A stretch of 64,000 bases of DNA from the NCBI RefSeq assembly GCF_002563715.1, contig NZ_PDJJ01000001.1:2170001-2234000 (forward strand), read 5' to 3'. This stretch comes from Isoptericola jiangsuensis. Lineage in GTDB: Bacteria; Actinomycetota; Actinomycetes; Actinomycetales; Cellulomonadaceae. Below the pieces are notes generated by a model. It searched no databases. It was not told the DNA's origin and saw nothing but the letters and a program-made list of their open reading frames with translations. The position numbers and the translations under genes are program-made. The stretch's first letter is position 1; the number at the start of each line of letters is the position of its first letter. Shown here piece by piece: positions 1-10,596 of the stretch.

Positions 1-108
1 CCACTTCGGCTCGTACACCCACGTCGGGCCGTCGGCGGGCTGGTCGGGGATGTCCGGCACCGCCCGGGCCAGCATGGGACGCAGCGGCGGCGAGATCGGC
101 AGGTCCAT
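1..108 (-). CDS. ATP-dependent DNA ligase, N-terminal fragment (runs off the window)
   Basis: Only the first 36 codons are visible, reading leftward from an ATG at 108-106. The peptide begins MDLPISPPLRPMLARAV and reaches VYEPKW at the window edge. This is the typical opening of LigC/LigD-type ATP-dependent ligases: a PMLA stretch and then YEPKWDG, in which Lys35 would be the lysine that takes the AMP. Such enzymes seal nicks in repair or non-homologous end joining. Whether a polymerase or nuclease domain is attached cannot be told from here. Confidence 0.7.
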   Translation of the reverse strand, partial: MDLPISPPLRPMLARAVPDIPDQPADGPTWVYEPKW

Positions 109-155
109 GCCTGCGAACCTACGACCTGCCGCCCACGTCCGCGCGGCCGGGCCGC

Positions 156-2489
156 TCAGGCCCCCGCGTGCGCGACGTCGGCCGCCTTGGTGCCCGTGAT
201 CCGGTAGACGTCGAAGACGCCGTCGATCTTGCGGACGGCGGCGAGGACCTGCTGCAGGTGCGCGGGCTCCGCCATCTCGAACACGAAGCGGGACAGCGCG
301 ATCCGGTCCGTCGAGGTCGACACCGTGGCCGAGAGGATGTTGACGTGGTGGTCGGACAGCACACGCGTGACGTCCGAGAGCAGCCGCGAGCGGTCGAGTG
401 CCTCGACCTGGATCTGCACGAGGAACATCGTGTTCGACCCGGCGCTCCACGACACGTCGACGATCCGCTCCGGCTGGGACCGCAGCGGGACGACGTTCGC
501 GCAGTCCGCCCGGTGCACGCTCACACCGGCGCCGCGCGTCACGAACCCGACGATGTCGTCGCCCGGCACCGGGGTGCAGCACTTGGCGAGCTTCACCCAG
601 ATGTCGTCGACGCCCTTGACCACGATGCCGGGATCGCCCGTGGACCGGCTGCGCCGGGCGGTGCTGCCGGGCAGCGCGACCTCGGCGGTGTCCTCCGCGG
701 TGCCGTCCTCGCCGCCGAGGGACTTCACGAGCGTCTCGACGACGTGCTGCGCGGAGGTGTTGTTCTCCCCCACCGCTGCGTAGAGGGCGGTCACGTCGTC
801 GTAGCGCAGGTCGTTGGCGACCCCGAGGAGCGCCTCGTGGCTCAGCAGGCGCTGGATCGGCAGGTTCTGCTTGCGCATCGCCCGCGTGATCGCCTCCTTG
901 CCGCGCTCGATCGCCTCGTCGCGCCGCTCCTTGGTGAACCACTGCCGGATCTTGTTGCGCGCCCGACCGGACTTGACGAACGCGAGCCAGTCCTGCGACG
1001 GGCCCGCCGAGTCCGCCTTGGAGGTGAGGACCTCGACCACGTCGCCGTTCTGCAGCGACGAGTCGAGCGGCACCAGCCGGCCGTTGACGCGCGCCCCCAT
1101 CGTGCGGTGGCCCACCTCGGTGTGCACCGAGTAGGCGAAGTCGACCGGCGTCGCCCCGGCGGGCAGCGCCATGACCTCGCCCTTGGGCGTGAACACGTAC
1201 ACCTCGGCCGCGCCGATCTCGTAGCGCAGCGAGTCGAGGAACTCGCCCGGGTCGGCGGTCTCACGCTGCCAGTCGACGAGCTGGCGCAGCCAGGTCATGT
1301 CGTTGGCGCGCGGATCACCCTTGCCACCGGCGCCCTGGCGGGCCGTCTCCTTGTACTTCCAGTGCGCCGCGACGCCGTACTCGGCCCGGCGGTGCATGTC
1401 GTGGGTGCGGATCTGGATCTCGACCGGCTTGCCGCCCGGCCCCACGACCGTCGTGTGCAACGACTGGTACATGTTGAACTTCGGCATCGCGATGTAGTCC
1501 TTGAACCGGCCCGGGACCGGGTTCCACCGCGCGTGCAGCGCACCGAGCGCCGCGTAGCAGTCGCGCACCGTGTCCACCAGGACGCGCGTACCGACGAGGT
1601 CGTAGATCTCCGCGAAGTCGTGCCCGCGCACGATCATCTTCTGGTAGATCGAGTAGTAGTGCTTGGGGCGGCCCGTGACCGTCGCCTTGATCTTCGCGCC
1701 CCGCAGGTCGGCGGCGATCTGCTCGCGCACCACCCCGAGGTACTCCTCGCGCGCCGGAGCCCGCTCCGCCACGAGGTGCACGATCTCGTCGTACACCTTG
1801 GGGTAGAGGGTCTGGAAGGACAGGTCCTCCAGCTCCCACTTGATCGTGTTCATGCCGAGCCGGTGCGCGAGCGGCGCGTAGATCTCCAGCGTCTCGCGCG
1901 CCTTGCGCGACGCCGACGACCCCGACACGTACTTCCAGGTCCGGGCGTTGTGGAGCCGGTCCGCGAGCTTGATGACCAGCACGCGGATGTCCTTGGCCAT
2001 CGCCACGACCATCTTGCGGACGGTCTCGGCCTGTGCCGCGTCCCCGTACTTCACCTTGTCGAGCTTCGTCACGCCGTCGACCAGCATGGCGATCTCGGAC
2101 CCGAAGTCCTTGGTCAGGTCGTCCAGCGAGTACGAGGTGTCCTCGACGGTGTCGTGCAGGAGCGCGGCGGCCAGCGTGGCCCCGTCGAACCCCAGCTCGG
2201 CGAGGATCGTCGCCACCGCGACCGGGTGCGTGATGTACGGGTCGCCGGACTTGCGCTGCTGACCGCGGTGCGCCTTCTCCGCGGTCGCGTAGGCCCGCTC
2301 CAGCATCCCCAGGTCGCTCTTGGGGTGGTTCGTGCGGACGGCCTGCAGCAGCGGCTCGAGCGCGGGCGTGTTGAGCGGCGCGCCGCGCACGCCGAGGCGC
2401 ACCAGACGGTTGCGCACACCACGACCTGACCCGCTCCCCGAGGTGCGGGACGCGTCGGACGAGCTCCTGACCTGCGTGTCGTCGCTCAC
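156..2489 (-). CDS. rel: Bifunctional (p)ppGpp synthetase/hydrolase Rel
   Basis: Makes and degrades the stringent-response alarmone (p)ppGpp in the cytoplasm. In order: an HD hydrolase domain with HDTVED near residues 112-117, the RelA synthetase domain ([13 protein letters not shown]), a TGS domain ([29 protein letters not shown], described here by its ends only), a Cys-containing stretch (KCCTPVPGD) and a C-terminal ACT domain. I chose the GTG at 2489 because AAGGAGGTG sits just upstream; an upstream ATG at 2537 would add 16 unconvincing residues. The length of 777 residues is normal for the long RSH family. It follows apt, as in many actinobacteria (secDF-apt-rel). Confidence 0.95.
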   Translation of the reverse strand: MSDDTQVRSSSDASRTSGSGSGRGVRNRLVRLGVRGAPLNTPALEPLLQAVRTNHPKSDLGMLERAYATAEKAHRGQQRKSGDPYITHPVAVATILAELGFDGATLAAALLHDTVEDTSYSLDDLTKDFGSEIAMLVDGVTKLDKVKYGDAAQAETVRKMVVAMAKDIRVLVIKLADRLHNARTWKYVSGSSASRKARETLEIYAPLAHRLGMNTIKWELEDLSFQTLYPKVYDEIVHLVAERAPAREEYLGVVREQIAADLRGAKIKATVTGRPKHYYSIYQKMIVRGHDFAEIYDLVGTRVLVDTVRDCYAALGALHARWNPVPGRFKDYIAMPKFNMYQSLHTTVVGPGGKPVEIQIRTHDMHRRAEYGVAAHWKYKETARQGAGGKGDPRANDMTWLRQLVDWQRETADPGEFLDSLRYEIGAAEVYVFTPKGEVMALPAGATPVDFAYSVHTEVGHRTMGARVNGRLVPLDSSLQNGDVVEVLTSKADSAGPSQDWLAFVKSGRARNKIRQWFTKERRDEAIERGKEAITRAMRKQNLPIQRLLSHEALLGVANDLRYDDVTALYAAVGENNTSAQHVVETLVKSLGGEDGTAEDTAEVALPGSTARRSRSTGDPGIVVKGVDDIWVKLAKCCTPVPGDDIVGFVTRGAGVSVHRADCANVVPLRSQPERIVDVSWSAGSNTMFLVQIQVEALDRSRLLSDVTRVLSDHHVNILSATVSTSTDRIALSRFVFEMAEPAHLQQVLAAVRKIDGVFDVYRITGTKAADVAHAGA

Positions 2490-2539
2490 GAGCACCTCCT
2501 TCGACCAGCGTCGTTCGGACGACGTCCGGGAGGGCAAGT

Positions 2540-3115
2540 CTACGACTCCACCCGCAGCAGGGTCTCCACCGTCCGTCCCGCGAGCCGGTCGCGGCCCCCG
2601 AGGCCCGCCAGCTCCATGAGGAACGCGAGCGCGACGACGTGACCGCCGCAGCGTTCCACCAGGCTGGCGGCGGCGCGGGCGGTGCCACCCGTGGCGAGCA
2701 CGTCGTCCACCAGCAGGACCCGGGAGCCCTCCGGCAGCGTGCCGCTGCGCAGCTCGATCGACGCCGTGCCGTACTCCAGCGCGTAGTCCTCCCGGACCAC
2801 CGGCGGCGGCAGCTTGCCCGCCTTGCGCAGCGGGACGAACCCGACCCCCAGGCGTGTCGCCAGCGGGGCGCCCAGCAGGAAGCCGCGGGCCTCCATGCCG
2901 GCCACGACGTCCACGCCGCCGTCCGCGTCGACCAGGGCGGCGAAGGCGTCGACCACGTCGGTCAGCGCCGGGCCGTCGGCCAGCAGCGGCGTGATGTCGC
3001 GGAACACGACCGGGGGGTGCGGGTAGTCCGGGACGTCACGGATGAGCGCCCGGATCTCCGCCGCGCGGGCCGGGCCGAGCCCGGCCAGCGCGACCACGGA
3101 GATGTCGTCCGTCAT
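2540..3115 (-). CDS. apt: Adenine phosphoribosyltransferase
   Basis: Salvages adenine by joining it to PRPP to give AMP. The 191-residue protein carries the PRPP-binding loop [13 protein letters not shown] at residues 133-145 and the N-terminal FRDITPLL block typical of bacterial Apt. It lies between secF and rel on the same strand with almost no spacing (3 bases to secF), so it is probably co-transcribed. The secDF-apt-rel order is widely conserved in actinobacteria. Confidence 0.95.
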   Translation of the reverse strand: MTDDISVVALAGLGPARAAEIRALIRDVPDYPHPPVVFRDITPLLADGPALTDVVDAFAALVDADGGVDVVAGMEARGFLLGAPLATRLGVGFVPLRKAGKLPPPVVREDYALEYGTASIELRSGTLPEGSRVLLVDDVLATGGTARAAASLVERCGGHVVALAFLMELAGLGGRDRLAGRTVETLLRVES

Positions 3116-3118
3116 GGG

Positions 3119-4219
3119 TCAGTGACCCCGACGCCGGCGCGGCTGCGCCGTGTTGCCCTGGTGGTGACCCGGGATGAGCTGCGCCCGGCCGGCGGCCGCC
3201 GCGGCGAGCTCGGCCTCGTGACCGCCCTCGGTGCTGAGGTCCGCGCGGGCCGCGAGGACCGACGCCGTGTGCGCGGCGATCTTCGGCTCCTTCTCACGCA
3301 GCGTCACGTCGAGCGGCGTCGCGAGGAAGATCGAGGACGCCGCACCCACGGCGATGCCCACGAAGAGGGACAGGGACAGGTCGCGCAGCGTGCCCGCACC
3401 CAGCCAGAACGCCCCCACGAAGAGGATGCCCGCGACGGGCAGGAGCGCCACGACCGAGGTGTTGATGGACCGGACGAGAGTCTGGTTGACGGCGAGGTTC
3501 GCCCGCTCGGCGTAGGTGCTGCGGGACTGCTCCAGCACGCCCGTCGTGTTCTCGCGGACCTTGTCGAAGACGACCATCTTGTCGTAGAGGGAGAAGCCGA
3601 GGATCGTCAGGAAGCCGATGATCGTGGACGGCGTGACCTCCCAGCCGATGAGCGCGTAGACGCCCGCCGAGATGAGCAGGTCGCACAGCATCGCGACGAT
3701 GCCCGCCACGGCCATGCGCCAGGCGCGGAAGTAGATCGCCATGAAGGCCGCGGCCAGCAGGACGAACACCACCACGCCCCACAGCGCGCGCTCCGACACC
3801 GACTGGCCCCAGACCGGGCCGACGAAGGACACGTCGACCGACGCGGCGTCGACACCGTAGGCGTCGGCCAGGGCGTCCGTGACCTCGGAGGTCTCGGCGG
3901 CGTCGAGCTCGACGGTCTGCACGCGCACCGAGCTGTCACCGATGACGGCGACGCGCGGCTCCTCGTCGGGCAGGACGTCGTGCACGGCGTCGGTCCCCAC
4001 GGACTGCTCCGTCGTCGACACCGCGGTCAACGTGAACTGGGTGCCGCCGCGGAAGTCGATGCCGAGCGTCAGACCCTTGGTGAGCAGGATGACGATCGAG
4101 GCGAGCGCGAGCGCACCGACGATCGAGAACCAGAGGCCACGACGGCCCACGATCGGGTAGGACCTGCGGCCCGTGTAGAGGTCGTTGCCCCACCGCGCGA
4201 AGTTCATGCTGCCGGCCAT
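3119..4219 (-). CDS. secF: Protein translocase subunit SecF
   Basis: Inner-membrane partner of SecD that uses the proton gradient to help pull secreted proteins across after SecYEG. The 366-residue protein has an N-terminal membrane segment, the DFRGGTQF block near residue 55, an extracytoplasmic loop and five further membrane helices with the SecF-type IIGFLTILGFSLYDKMVVFD region. A charged tail of about 70 residues follows, as is common in actinobacteria. The ATG at 4219 overlaps the secD stop by one base, implying translational coupling. Confidence 0.95.
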   Translation of the reverse strand: MAGSMNFARWGNDLYTGRRSYPIVGRRGLWFSIVGALALASIVILLTKGLTLGIDFRGGTQFTLTAVSTTEQSVGTDAVHDVLPDEEPRVAVIGDSSVRVQTVELDAAETSEVTDALADAYGVDAASVDVSFVGPVWGQSVSERALWGVVVFVLLAAAFMAIYFRAWRMAVAGIVAMLCDLLISAGVYALIGWEVTPSTIIGFLTILGFSLYDKMVVFDKVRENTTGVLEQSRSTYAERANLAVNQTLVRSINTSVVALLPVAGILFVGAFWLGAGTLRDLSLSLFVGIAVGAASSIFLATPLDVTLREKEPKIAAHTASVLAARADLSTEGGHEAELAAAAAGRAQLIPGHHQGNTAQPRRRRGH

Positions 4220-6144
4220 CAGCGGCTCTCCTCGTTCTCGCCGGACCCGGCGTCCTTCGTGGCTGCCTGGTCGTCCTGCTCCGCCGAGGCGGCGGCACGC
4301 CGCTCGGCGGCCCTGCGCTCGGCGATCGTCATGCGCTGCCCGCCGTCGGCGGGACGAGCCACCGATGCACCGGCCAGCACCGGCTCCGGGTCGCCGACCG
4401 TCTCGACACCGGCCGTGGCCGGGGTCTCGACGCGGCCGGCACCGACGTAACGGGGACCGCTGGTGGCGCGCAGGCGCTCCGGCGACAGCCCGGACCAGGA
4501 GTGACCGTCCCGGAAGAACGGGACCTTGGTCAGGACCTGGAGGGTCGGGTGCGTGAACCAGAAGACCACGGCGATGTCGATGACGGTCGTCAGACCGAGG
4601 GTGAACGCGAAGCCCTGGACACCGCCGACGGCCAGGAAGTACAGCACGACGGCCGAGATGAGGGTGACGGACTTCGCGGCCAGCACCGTGCGCTTGGCAC
4701 GCTTCCAGCCGCGCTCGACCGCCATCGACATCGAGCGACCGTCACGCATCTCGTCACGGATGCGCTCGAAGTACACGATGAACGAGTCGGCGGTGAAGCC
4801 GATCGCGACGATGAGGCCCGCGACGCCGGCCAGCGAGAGGCGGTAGCCCATCTGCCAGGACAGGATCGCGATGGCCAGGTACGTGATGATGCCGGCGATG
4901 ACCAGCGACCCCACGGTGACCAGACCGAGCAGGCGGTACTGGAACAGCGAGTAGACGACGACCAGCGCGAGACCGATGAGGCCGGCGATGAGGCCGTTGC
5001 GGAGCTGCTCCGAGCCGAGCGTCGCGGAGATCGTCTCCTGGCTCTGCACCTCGTAGGCGATCGGCAGGGAGCCGAAGCTCAGCTGGTTCGCGAGGGTCGC
5101 GGCGGTGTCCCGCGTGAAGCTGCCGGAGATCGTCGCGTTGCCGTCGGTGATGACGACGCCCGTGTCGAGCGACGGGGCCGAGACGACGAGACCGTCGAGG
5201 ACCATCGCGAACTGGTTGCGCGGCGACTCGAGGCCCTGCAGACGCTGGGTCGTCTCGCGGAACTCCGCGGTGCCCTCGGTGTCGAAGCCGATGAACACGC
5301 CCCACTCGTTGGTGACCGAGCCGTTGGGGCCCGGCACCAGGCCGGAGCTCGCGCTGTCCAGGTGGACGCCGTCGACCTCCATCGGCCCGAGGATGTACTT
5401 CAGCATCGAGCCGTCGTTGGAGCACGCGACCAGGACGGTGTCCGCGTCGTCGCCGCCGCCACCGACGAGGTTCGCCGGGTCGGTGCAGTCCAGCGCGTCG
5501 AACTTCTCCTGCACGGCGGGCGTGATCTGCGCCAGGTCGGACGGGTCCGTCGGGTCGACGTCGGCCGCCTCCTGCGCGATCCGCGCGTCGACGTCGTCGC
5601 TCGACGCGGCGTCGTCACCCTCGGCGGCCGCGTCACCCTCGGTGGCCGCGTCCCCCTCGGCGGTGGCGTCGTCGCCCTCGGCGGTGGCGTCGTCGCCCTC
5701 GGCCGCGTCGGCCGGGAGGCCGACGGCGTAGGTGAGGACCGGACGGAAGCGCATCTGCGCCGGCTGGGAGACGAGGTCGATGGTGGACTGGTCCACCTCA
5801 CCGGGGATGGAGACGACGATGTTCTCGCCACCCTGGTTGACGATCTCGGCCTCGGAGACGCCGGAGGAGTCGATGCGCTGACGGATGACGTTGATCGACT
5901 CGTCGATCGCCTCGGCGGTGATCTCCGACCCGTCCGTGGACCGCGGGGTCAGGATGACTTGCGTCCCGCCCTGCAGGTCGAGCGCGAGCCCGGGCGCGAA
6001 GCTCGCGCCGTCCGGGTTGTCGTCGCTCTTCGGGTCCAGGTAGACCCCGAGGGCGAGTGCCGCGAACGGCAGCACCATCGTCAGGATCGCGAAGACCACG
6101 AGCGTGCGTACAGGACGCGACCGCCGCGTGCTGGAGTTGGCCAC
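4219..6144 (-). CDS. secD: Protein translocase subunit SecD
   Basis: Partner of SecF in the Sec-accessory complex. GTG start. The first membrane helix is near residues 13-35, followed by the LDLQGGTQVIL block, a large extracytoplasmic region, and a C-terminal bundle with GFTADSFIVYFERIRDE. Unusual here is a low-complexity acidic run of near-repeats (AEGDDAT, AEGDAAT) around residues 146-180, inserted after the first extracytoplasmic subdomain, which lengthens the protein to 641 residues. The C-terminal tail is rich in Ala, Glu and Arg. It sits between yajC and secF. Confidence 0.95.
   Translation of the reverse strand: MANSSTRRSRPVRTLVVFAILTMVLPFAALALGVYLDPKSDDNPDGASFAPGLALDLQGGTQVILTPRSTDGSEITAEAIDESINVIRQRIDSSGVSEAEIVNQGGENIVVSIPGEVDQSTIDLVSQPAQMRFRPVLTYAVGLPADAAEGDDATAEGDDATAEGDAATEGDAAAEGDDAASSDDVDARIAQEAADVDPTDPSDLAQITPAVQEKFDALDCTDPANLVGGGGDDADTVLVACSNDGSMLKYILGPMEVDGVHLDSASSGLVPGPNGSVTNEWGVFIGFDTEGTAEFRETTQRLQGLESPRNQFAMVLDGLVVSAPSLDTGVVITDGNATISGSFTRDTAATLANQLSFGSLPIAYEVQSQETISATLGSEQLRNGLIAGLIGLALVVVYSLFQYRLLGLVTVGSLVIAGIITYLAIAILSWQMGYRLSLAGVAGLIVAIGFTADSFIVYFERIRDEMRDGRSMSMAVERGWKRAKRTVLAAKSVTLISAVVLYFLAVGGVQGFAFTLGLTTVIDIAVVFWFTHPTLQVLTKVPFFRDGHSWSGLSPERLRATSGPRYVGAGRVETPATAGVETVGDPEPVLAGASVARPADGGQRMTIAERRAAERRAAASAEQDDQAATKDAGSGENEESR
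5605..5705 (-). repeat. In-gene tandem near-repeat encoding an acidic Ala/Glu/Gly/Asp linker in SecD
   Basis: Within secD, units resembling GCCGAGGGCGACGACGCCACC (minus strand, shown with variation) are repeated about five times, coding AEGDDAT-like heptads. The repeats are in frame and so change only the linker length. Such tracts expand and contract by slippage. Confidence 0.75.
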
Positions 6145-6225
6145 TTGGTTCTCTTCCCGTGTGCGTGCCGTCGGGTGACGGTCGCGTGATGGCGTCGGCC
6201 GGGGGCTGCCCGGCCGACGCAGAGG

Positions 6226-6654
6226 TCACTTGCCCTCGGTGTCGCCCTCGTCCCGACGCTGCTTCTCCCGGTACTCCCGCTGGGCGGTGTCCAGGCCGGA
6301 CAGGTCGTCGGGAACCTCGACGGCACCGTGTGCGGACGTGATGCTACCCGCATCCGCTGTGTCGTCCGCCACCTCCGCCTCGTCGGCCTCGACGGGCGGG
6401 TCGATCTTGCGGGCGATGGCCGCGCGGAGCCACCGGGTCTGCATGCCGGGCGTCGACTCGATGGTGACGATGTCGCGCGCCTCGTCCACCTCGACGACGG
6501 TGCCGACCATTCCCGAACCGGTCATGACCTCCTGGCCCGGCACGAGCGAGGACCGGAACTCGGCCTGCTGCTTCTGCTGCTTGCGCGTCCGCGAGCTCAT
6601 GAACAGCATGAGGCCGGCGAGCACGGCGAAGAGGATGATGATCGAGGGGTCCAC
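6226..6654 (-). CDS. yajC: Preprotein translocase accessory subunit YajC
   Basis: Small membrane protein that joins SecDF. It has one N-terminal helix (residues 3-20), a short basic stretch RTRKQQKQQ, then a YajC domain containing PGQEVMTGSGMVGTVVEVDE. The C-terminal 50 residues are acidic and low in complexity. The start is GTG at 6654. It lies 81 bases upstream of secD on the same strand, the usual yajC-secD-secF order. Confidence 0.92.
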   Translation of the reverse strand: MDPSIIILFAVLAGLMLFMSSRTRKQQKQQAEFRSSLVPGQEVMTGSGMVGTVVEVDEARDIVTIESTPGMQTRWLRAAIARKIDPPVEADEAEVADDTADAGSITSAHGAVEVPDDLSGLDTAQREYREKQRRDEGDTEGK

Positions 6655-6714
6655 GGGGAGTCAGTCCTTCGGTCGTTCGGATGTGCGTACCAGTCTAGGG
6701 GCCGCGGTGCGACC

Positions 6715-7812
6715 TCAGACCTCGTCGAACAACGCGCGGGACCGGGAGGCGGTTCCCTCGTCCGGCGACCCTGCCGCCCACGTGCCCGCCGGTGGCTCCA
6801 GCCCGAGGTGCTGCCAGGCCGACGTCGTGGCGACGCGGCCGCGCGGCGTGCGTGCCACCAGTCCCTCGCGGACCAGGTAGGGCTCGGCCACCGTCTCGAC
6901 CGTGTCGGGCTCCTCCCCCACGGTCATGGCCAGCGTCGACAGCCCGACCGGGCCGCCGCCGAACCGGCGGCACAAAGCGGTCAGGACGGCCCGGTCGAGC
7001 CGGTCCAGGCCGATGGGGTCCACCTCGTAGACCTCCAGGGCGGAGCGCGCGGCCCGCAGGTCGAGGATGCCGTCGCCGCGGACCTGCGCCCAGTCCCGCA
7101 CGCGGCGCAGCAGACGGTTCGCGATGCGCGGGGTACCGCGCGAGCGACCGGCGATCTCGTGGGCCGCCTCGTGCTGCACGTCGACCCCGAGCAGCCCGGC
7201 GGAGCGCAGGATGACGCGCTCCAGCTCGGGGGCGGAGTAGAAGTCGAGATGCCCGGTGAAGCCGAACCGGTCGCGCAGCGGCGCGGGCAGCAGACCGGAC
7301 CGGGTCGTCGCCCCCACGACCGTGAACGGCGGCAGCGCGAGCGGGATCGCGCTCGCCCCCGCCCCCTTGCCGACGACCACGTCGACGCGGAAGTCCTCCA
7401 TCGCGACGTACAGGAGCTCCTCGGCGGGGCGGGCGAGGCGGTGGATCTCGTCGATGAACAGCACCTCGCCCTCCTCCAGGGAGGACAGCACGGCCGCGAG
7501 GTCGCCCGCGTGCTGGATCGCCGGGCCGCTCGTGACGCGCAAGGACGTGCCCAGCTCGGCCGCGATGATCATCGCGAGCGTCGTCTTGCCGAGGCCCGGC
7601 GGGCCGGACAGCAGGACGTGGTCCGGCGCCGCGGCACGCGCGAGCGACGCCTGCAGCACCAAGGAGAGCTGGTCGCGCACGACCCGCTGCCCGACGAACT
7701 CCTCCAGCCGCTTGGGACGCAGGGCCGCCTCGGCGGCACGCTCGACGTCGTCGGCGCCTCCCCCGACGATCCGGCCGCCGAGGTCCTGCGGGTCGAGCGC
7801 GCCCTCAGCCAC
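6715..7812 (-). CDS. ruvB: Holliday junction branch migration DNA helicase RuvB
   Basis: AAA+ motor that drives branch migration of Holliday junctions with RuvA during recombinational repair. Walker [11 protein letters not shown] is at residues 69-78, Walker B LFIDEIHR lies about 45 residues later, and the C-terminal winged helix holds TPRGRVAT. The length of 365 residues is normal for actinobacteria. The GTG start at 7812 overlaps the end of ruvA by eight bases. Confidence 0.97.
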   Translation of the reverse strand: MAEGALDPQDLGGRIVGGGADDVERAAEAALRPKRLEEFVGQRVVRDQLSLVLQASLARAAAPDHVLLSGPPGLGKTTLAMIIAAELGTSLRVTSGPAIQHAGDLAAVLSSLEEGEVLFIDEIHRLARPAEELLYVAMEDFRVDVVVGKGAGASAIPLALPPFTVVGATTRSGLLPAPLRDRFGFTGHLDFYSAPELERVILRSAGLLGVDVQHEAAHEIAGRSRGTPRIANRLLRRVRDWAQVRGDGILDLRAARSALEVYEVDPIGLDRLDRAVLTALCRRFGGGPVGLSTLAMTVGEEPDTVETVAEPYLVREGLVARTPRGRVATTSAWQHLGLEPPAGTWAAGSPDEGTASRSRALFDEV

Positions 7813-8413
7813 GCGGACCCAGCCTGCGCAGGGCGGCCCGCAGCGTCGCCGGCACCTCGTCCTCGGCGACCGTCTCCGTCCCCGCGTCCGCGAGCACCTT
7901 CTCGACGGCGTCCTGGGCGACCTTCGCGGTCCAGCCCAGACCCACCAGCGCCTCGACCACCTGGTCGCGGCGGTCCACCGGCACGGACGGCGCGGCCGTG
8001 CCGCCGTCCCCCGGGGCGCCGAGCTTGCCCGACAGCTCCAGCACGATGCGCTGGGCGCTCTTGACGCCGATGCCGGGCACCCGCCGCAGGGCGGCGGTGT
8101 CCTCGGCCTCGATCGCGCGCCGCAGCGCGTCCGGCGTCAGCACGGCGAGCATCGCCAGCGCGATCCGCGGGCCGACGCCCGACACCGACTGGGCGGTCTC
8201 GAACACCTCGCGCTCGTCGACGTCCGCGAACCCGTACAGCGTCATCGAGTCCTCGCGCACCACCATCGTGGTGTGGACCCGCGCCTGCTCGCCCGGGCGC
8301 AGCGCGGCGAGCGTCGCCGGAGTGGAGTGCACCAGGTAGCCGACACCACCCACGTCGAGCACGACGCTGCCCAACGACACCACGGACACCGTGCCGGTCA
8401 ACGAAGCGATCAC
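7805..8413 (-). CDS. ruvA: Holliday junction branch migration protein RuvA
   Basis: Tetrameric DNA-binding partner of RuvB. The 202-residue protein starts [11 protein letters not shown] after a GTG at 8413, chosen because it gives the normal RuvA N-terminus and forms a GTGA overlap with the ruvC stop. Helix-hairpin-helix motifs ([19 protein letters not shown] and [18 protein letters not shown]) lie in the middle, and the C-terminal domain III that contacts RuvB is present. It is coupled to ruvC upstream and ruvB downstream. Confidence 0.96.
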   Translation of the reverse strand: MIASLTGTVSVVSLGSVVLDVGGVGYLVHSTPATLAALRPGEQARVHTTMVVREDSMTLYGFADVDEREVFETAQSVSGVGPRIALAMLAVLTPDALRRAIEAEDTAALRRVPGIGVKSAQRIVLELSGKLGAPGDGGTAAPSVPVDRRDQVVEALVGLGWTAKVAQDAVEKVLADAGTETVAEDEVPATLRAALRRLGPRG

Positions 8414-9003
8414 CGGACCTGCTCCCTTCCTCGAACACCCGTACGATACCGCGACCGCGCCTGCTGCTCCGCCGCCGCCCACGCGCGCTGCGCGGGCGTG
8501 GTCTCGTGCCGGTCCCCGCCCTGCAGCGCCCCGGCGGGCCGCCACAGGTGCGTCACCGCCAGCGCCAGCGCGTCCGCGGCGTCCGCCGGCTCCGGCGCCA
8601 CGGCCAGGCCGAGGATGGAGGCGATCATCTTCTGCACCTGCGCCTTGTCGGCCCGGCCCGACCCCGTCACCGCGGCCTTGACCTCGCTCGGCGTGTGCAG
8701 CGCCACCGGGACCCCGCGCCGCGCGGCCGCCACCATCGCCAGCCCCGCCACCTGCGCCGTGCCCATCACCGTGCCGCGGTTGTTCTGCGCGAACACGCGC
8801 TCCACCGCCACGACGTCCGGCACGTGCTCGTCCAGCCACGAGTCCAGCCCGCGGGAGATCTCCAGCAGCCGCAGGTCCGTGGTCGTCTCCGGCGCCGTCC
8901 TCAGCACCCCGACCCCGACCAGCACCGCCCGCCGGCCCGGACGGGAGTCGACCACCCCCACACCGCACCGGGTCAGGCCCGGGTCCACTCCCAGCACTCG
9001 CAC
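8410..9003 (-). CDS. ruvC: Crossover junction endodeoxyribonuclease RuvC
   Basis: Resolves Holliday junctions by paired nicking. The N-terminus [15 protein letters not shown] supplies the first catalytic aspartate (Asp7); the remaining acidic residues lie in VVAVERVF and in the C-terminal [17 protein letters not shown] start. The 197-residue protein has a short extra C-terminal tail. It is the first gene of ruvC-ruvA-ruvB. Confidence 0.96.
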   Translation of the reverse strand: MRVLGVDPGLTRCGVGVVDSRPGRRAVLVGVGVLRTAPETTTDLRLLEISRGLDSWLDEHVPDVVAVERVFAQNNRGTVMGTAQVAGLAMVAAARRGVPVALHTPSEVKAAVTGSGRADKAQVQKMIASILGLAVAPEPADAADALALAVTHLWRPAGALQGGDRHETTPAQRAWAAAEQQARSRYRTGVRGREQVR

Positions 9004-9036
9004 CGCGTCACTGTCTCACGCAGCACCGACAGACGC

Positions 9037-9070
9037 GTCGAGGCTCGCCCCGCGGGGGGCGAGCCTCGAC
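9037..9070 (-). terminator. Strong hairpin after yebC
   Basis: Perfect 15-base arms (GTCGAGGCTCGCCCC and its complement) around a GCGG loop, lying between the yebC stop and the ruvC start. It has no long T run, as is common in high-GC actinobacteria. It probably ends the pdxS-Nudix-pdxT-yebC transcript before ruvC. Confidence 0.75.
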
Positions 9071-9157
9071 GACACGGACCGGCCGGACGACCCGAACCCG
9101 GCGCGCCGCGGCCGAGATGCCTCGTCCCTCGGCCCTCAGCCTCCGCTGCGCTCCGGG

Positions 9158-9922
9158 TCAGTCCTCGTCGGCGTCGAGCTCCGCCATGACCTCGTCGGAC
9201 GCGTCGAAGTTCGCGTAGACGTTCTGCACGTCGTCGCTGTCCTCGAGGGCGTCGATGAGGCGGAGGATCTTGCGGGCGCCGTCGGCGTCGACCTCGACCT
9301 GCATGGACGGGTGCCAGACGGAGTCGGCGGAGTCGTACTCGATGCCGGCGTCGACGATGGCGGAGCGCACCGCGACGAGGTCGGAGGCGTCGGACAGGAC
9401 CTCGATGACCTCACCGGCGTCGGTGACCTCCTCCGCGCCGGCCTCGAGGGCGGCGAGCATGACGTCGTCCTCGGTGACGCCGTCGGCCTTGGGGACGACG
9501 ACGAGGCCCTTGCGGGAGAACAGGTACGACACGGAGCCCGGGTCGGCGAGGTTGCCGCCGTTGCGGGAGAACGCGAGCCGGACCTCGGAGGCGGCGCGGT
9601 TCTTGTTGTCGGTGAGGCACTCGACGAGGACGGCGATGCCGTTGGTGCCGTAGCCCTCGTACATGATCGTCTGGTAGTCGACGGCGTCGGCGCCCTCGCC
9701 GGACCCGCGCTTGACGGCGCGGTCGATGTTGTCGTTGGGGACCGACGACTTCTTCGCCTTCTGGATCGCGTCGAACAGCGTGGGGTTGCCCGCGGGGTCG
9801 CCCCCGCCGGTGCGCGCCGCGACCTCGATGTTCTTGATGAGCTTCGCGAAGAGCTTGCCGCGCTTGGCGTCGATCGCGGCCTTCTTGTGCTTGGTCGTGG
9901 CCCACTTAGAGTGACCGGACAT
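9158..9922 (-). CDS. yebC: YebC/PmpR family transcriptional regulator or translation factor
   Basis: The ATG at 9922 gives the highly conserved YebC start [18 protein letters not shown] followed by [17 protein letters not shown]; longer readings from 10075 lack this. The 254-residue length is standard. The family was long treated as DNA-binding regulators; recent work on homologues links some members to relief of ribosome stalling. It overlaps pdxT by 17 bases and lies beside the ruv genes, the usual arrangement. Confidence 0.93.
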   Translation of the reverse strand: MSGHSKWATTKHKKAAIDAKRGKLFAKLIKNIEVAARTGGGDPAGNPTLFDAIQKAKKSSVPNDNIDRAVKRGSGEGADAVDYQTIMYEGYGTNGIAVLVECLTDNKNRAASEVRLAFSRNGGNLADPGSVSYLFSRKGLVVVPKADGVTEDDVMLAALEAGAEEVTDAGEVIEVLSDASDLVAVRSAIVDAGIEYDSADSVWHPSMQVEVDADGARKILRLIDALEDSDDVQNVYANFDASDEVMAELDADED

Positions 9923-10562
9923 GACCTGACTGACTCCTTCGCGATTCGGTGACAAGGCGGACGAACAGGGCGTGCACGCGCCAGTCCCCGGTGACCTCCG
10001 GGTGGAACGCGGTGGCGAGCAGCCGTCCGGACCGTACGGCCACGATCTTACCGGCGGCCTCGCCGAGCGTGGCACCGGAGACCGAGACGTCCGGGATGCG
10101 GGCGAGGACGTCGACGCCGGGACCGGCCTGCTCGACCCACGGGGCGCGGATGAACACGGACCGCACGGGGCCGCCGTCGACGCCCTCGACGGCGAGGTCC
10201 GCCTCGAAGGAGTCGACCTGGCGCCCGAACGCGTTGCGGCGCACGGTGACGTCGAGGCCGCCGAGGGTCTGCTGGCCCTCGATGCCGCCCTCGATGCGGT
10301 CGGCGAGCAGGATCATGCCGGCGCAGGACCCGTAGACGGGCAGTTCCGCGGCGACGGCGTCGCGCACGGGGTCGCGCAGCTCGAAGATCCGCAGCAGCTT
10401 GTCGATGGTGGTCGACTCCCCGCCCGGCAGCACGAGGCCGTCGACGGCCTCCAGCTCGCGGGTGCGGCGCACGGGCACGGCCCGCGCCCCGGCGGCCTCG
10501 AGGGCGTGGACGTGCTCGCGCACGTCGCCCTGCAGGGCGAGGACTCCGATGGTCGTGGTCAC
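9906..10562 (-). CDS. pdxT: Pyridoxal 5'-phosphate synthase glutaminase subunit PdxT
   Basis: Releases ammonia from glutamine and passes it to PdxS for vitamin B6 synthesis. It is a class I glutaminase with [12 protein letters not shown] at the start, LPGGEST near residues 45-51, nucleophile Cys80 in GSCAGM and the catalytic His in FHPE near the end. GTG start at 10562; 218 residues. It is separated from pdxS only by a Nudix gene on the same strand. Confidence 0.95.
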   Translation of the reverse strand: MTTTIGVLALQGDVREHVHALEAAGARAVPVRRTRELEAVDGLVLPGGESTTIDKLLRIFELRDPVRDAVAAELPVYGSCAGMILLADRIEGGIEGQQTLGGLDVTVRRNAFGRQVDSFEADLAVEGVDGGPVRSVFIRAPWVEQAGPGVDVLARIPDVSVSGATLGEAAGKIVAVRSGRLLATAFHPEVTGDWRVHALFVRLVTESRRSQSGHVRSL

Positions 10563-10596
10563 CGCGGCAGTGTACGCAGGTCCCGGTGGTCGGCCG

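Noticed and set aside
168-2429. Very long plus-strand open frame opposite rel
   Set aside because: Arg/His/Asp-rich composition typical of the antisense of a high-GC gene; no domain and it fully overlaps a certain gene.
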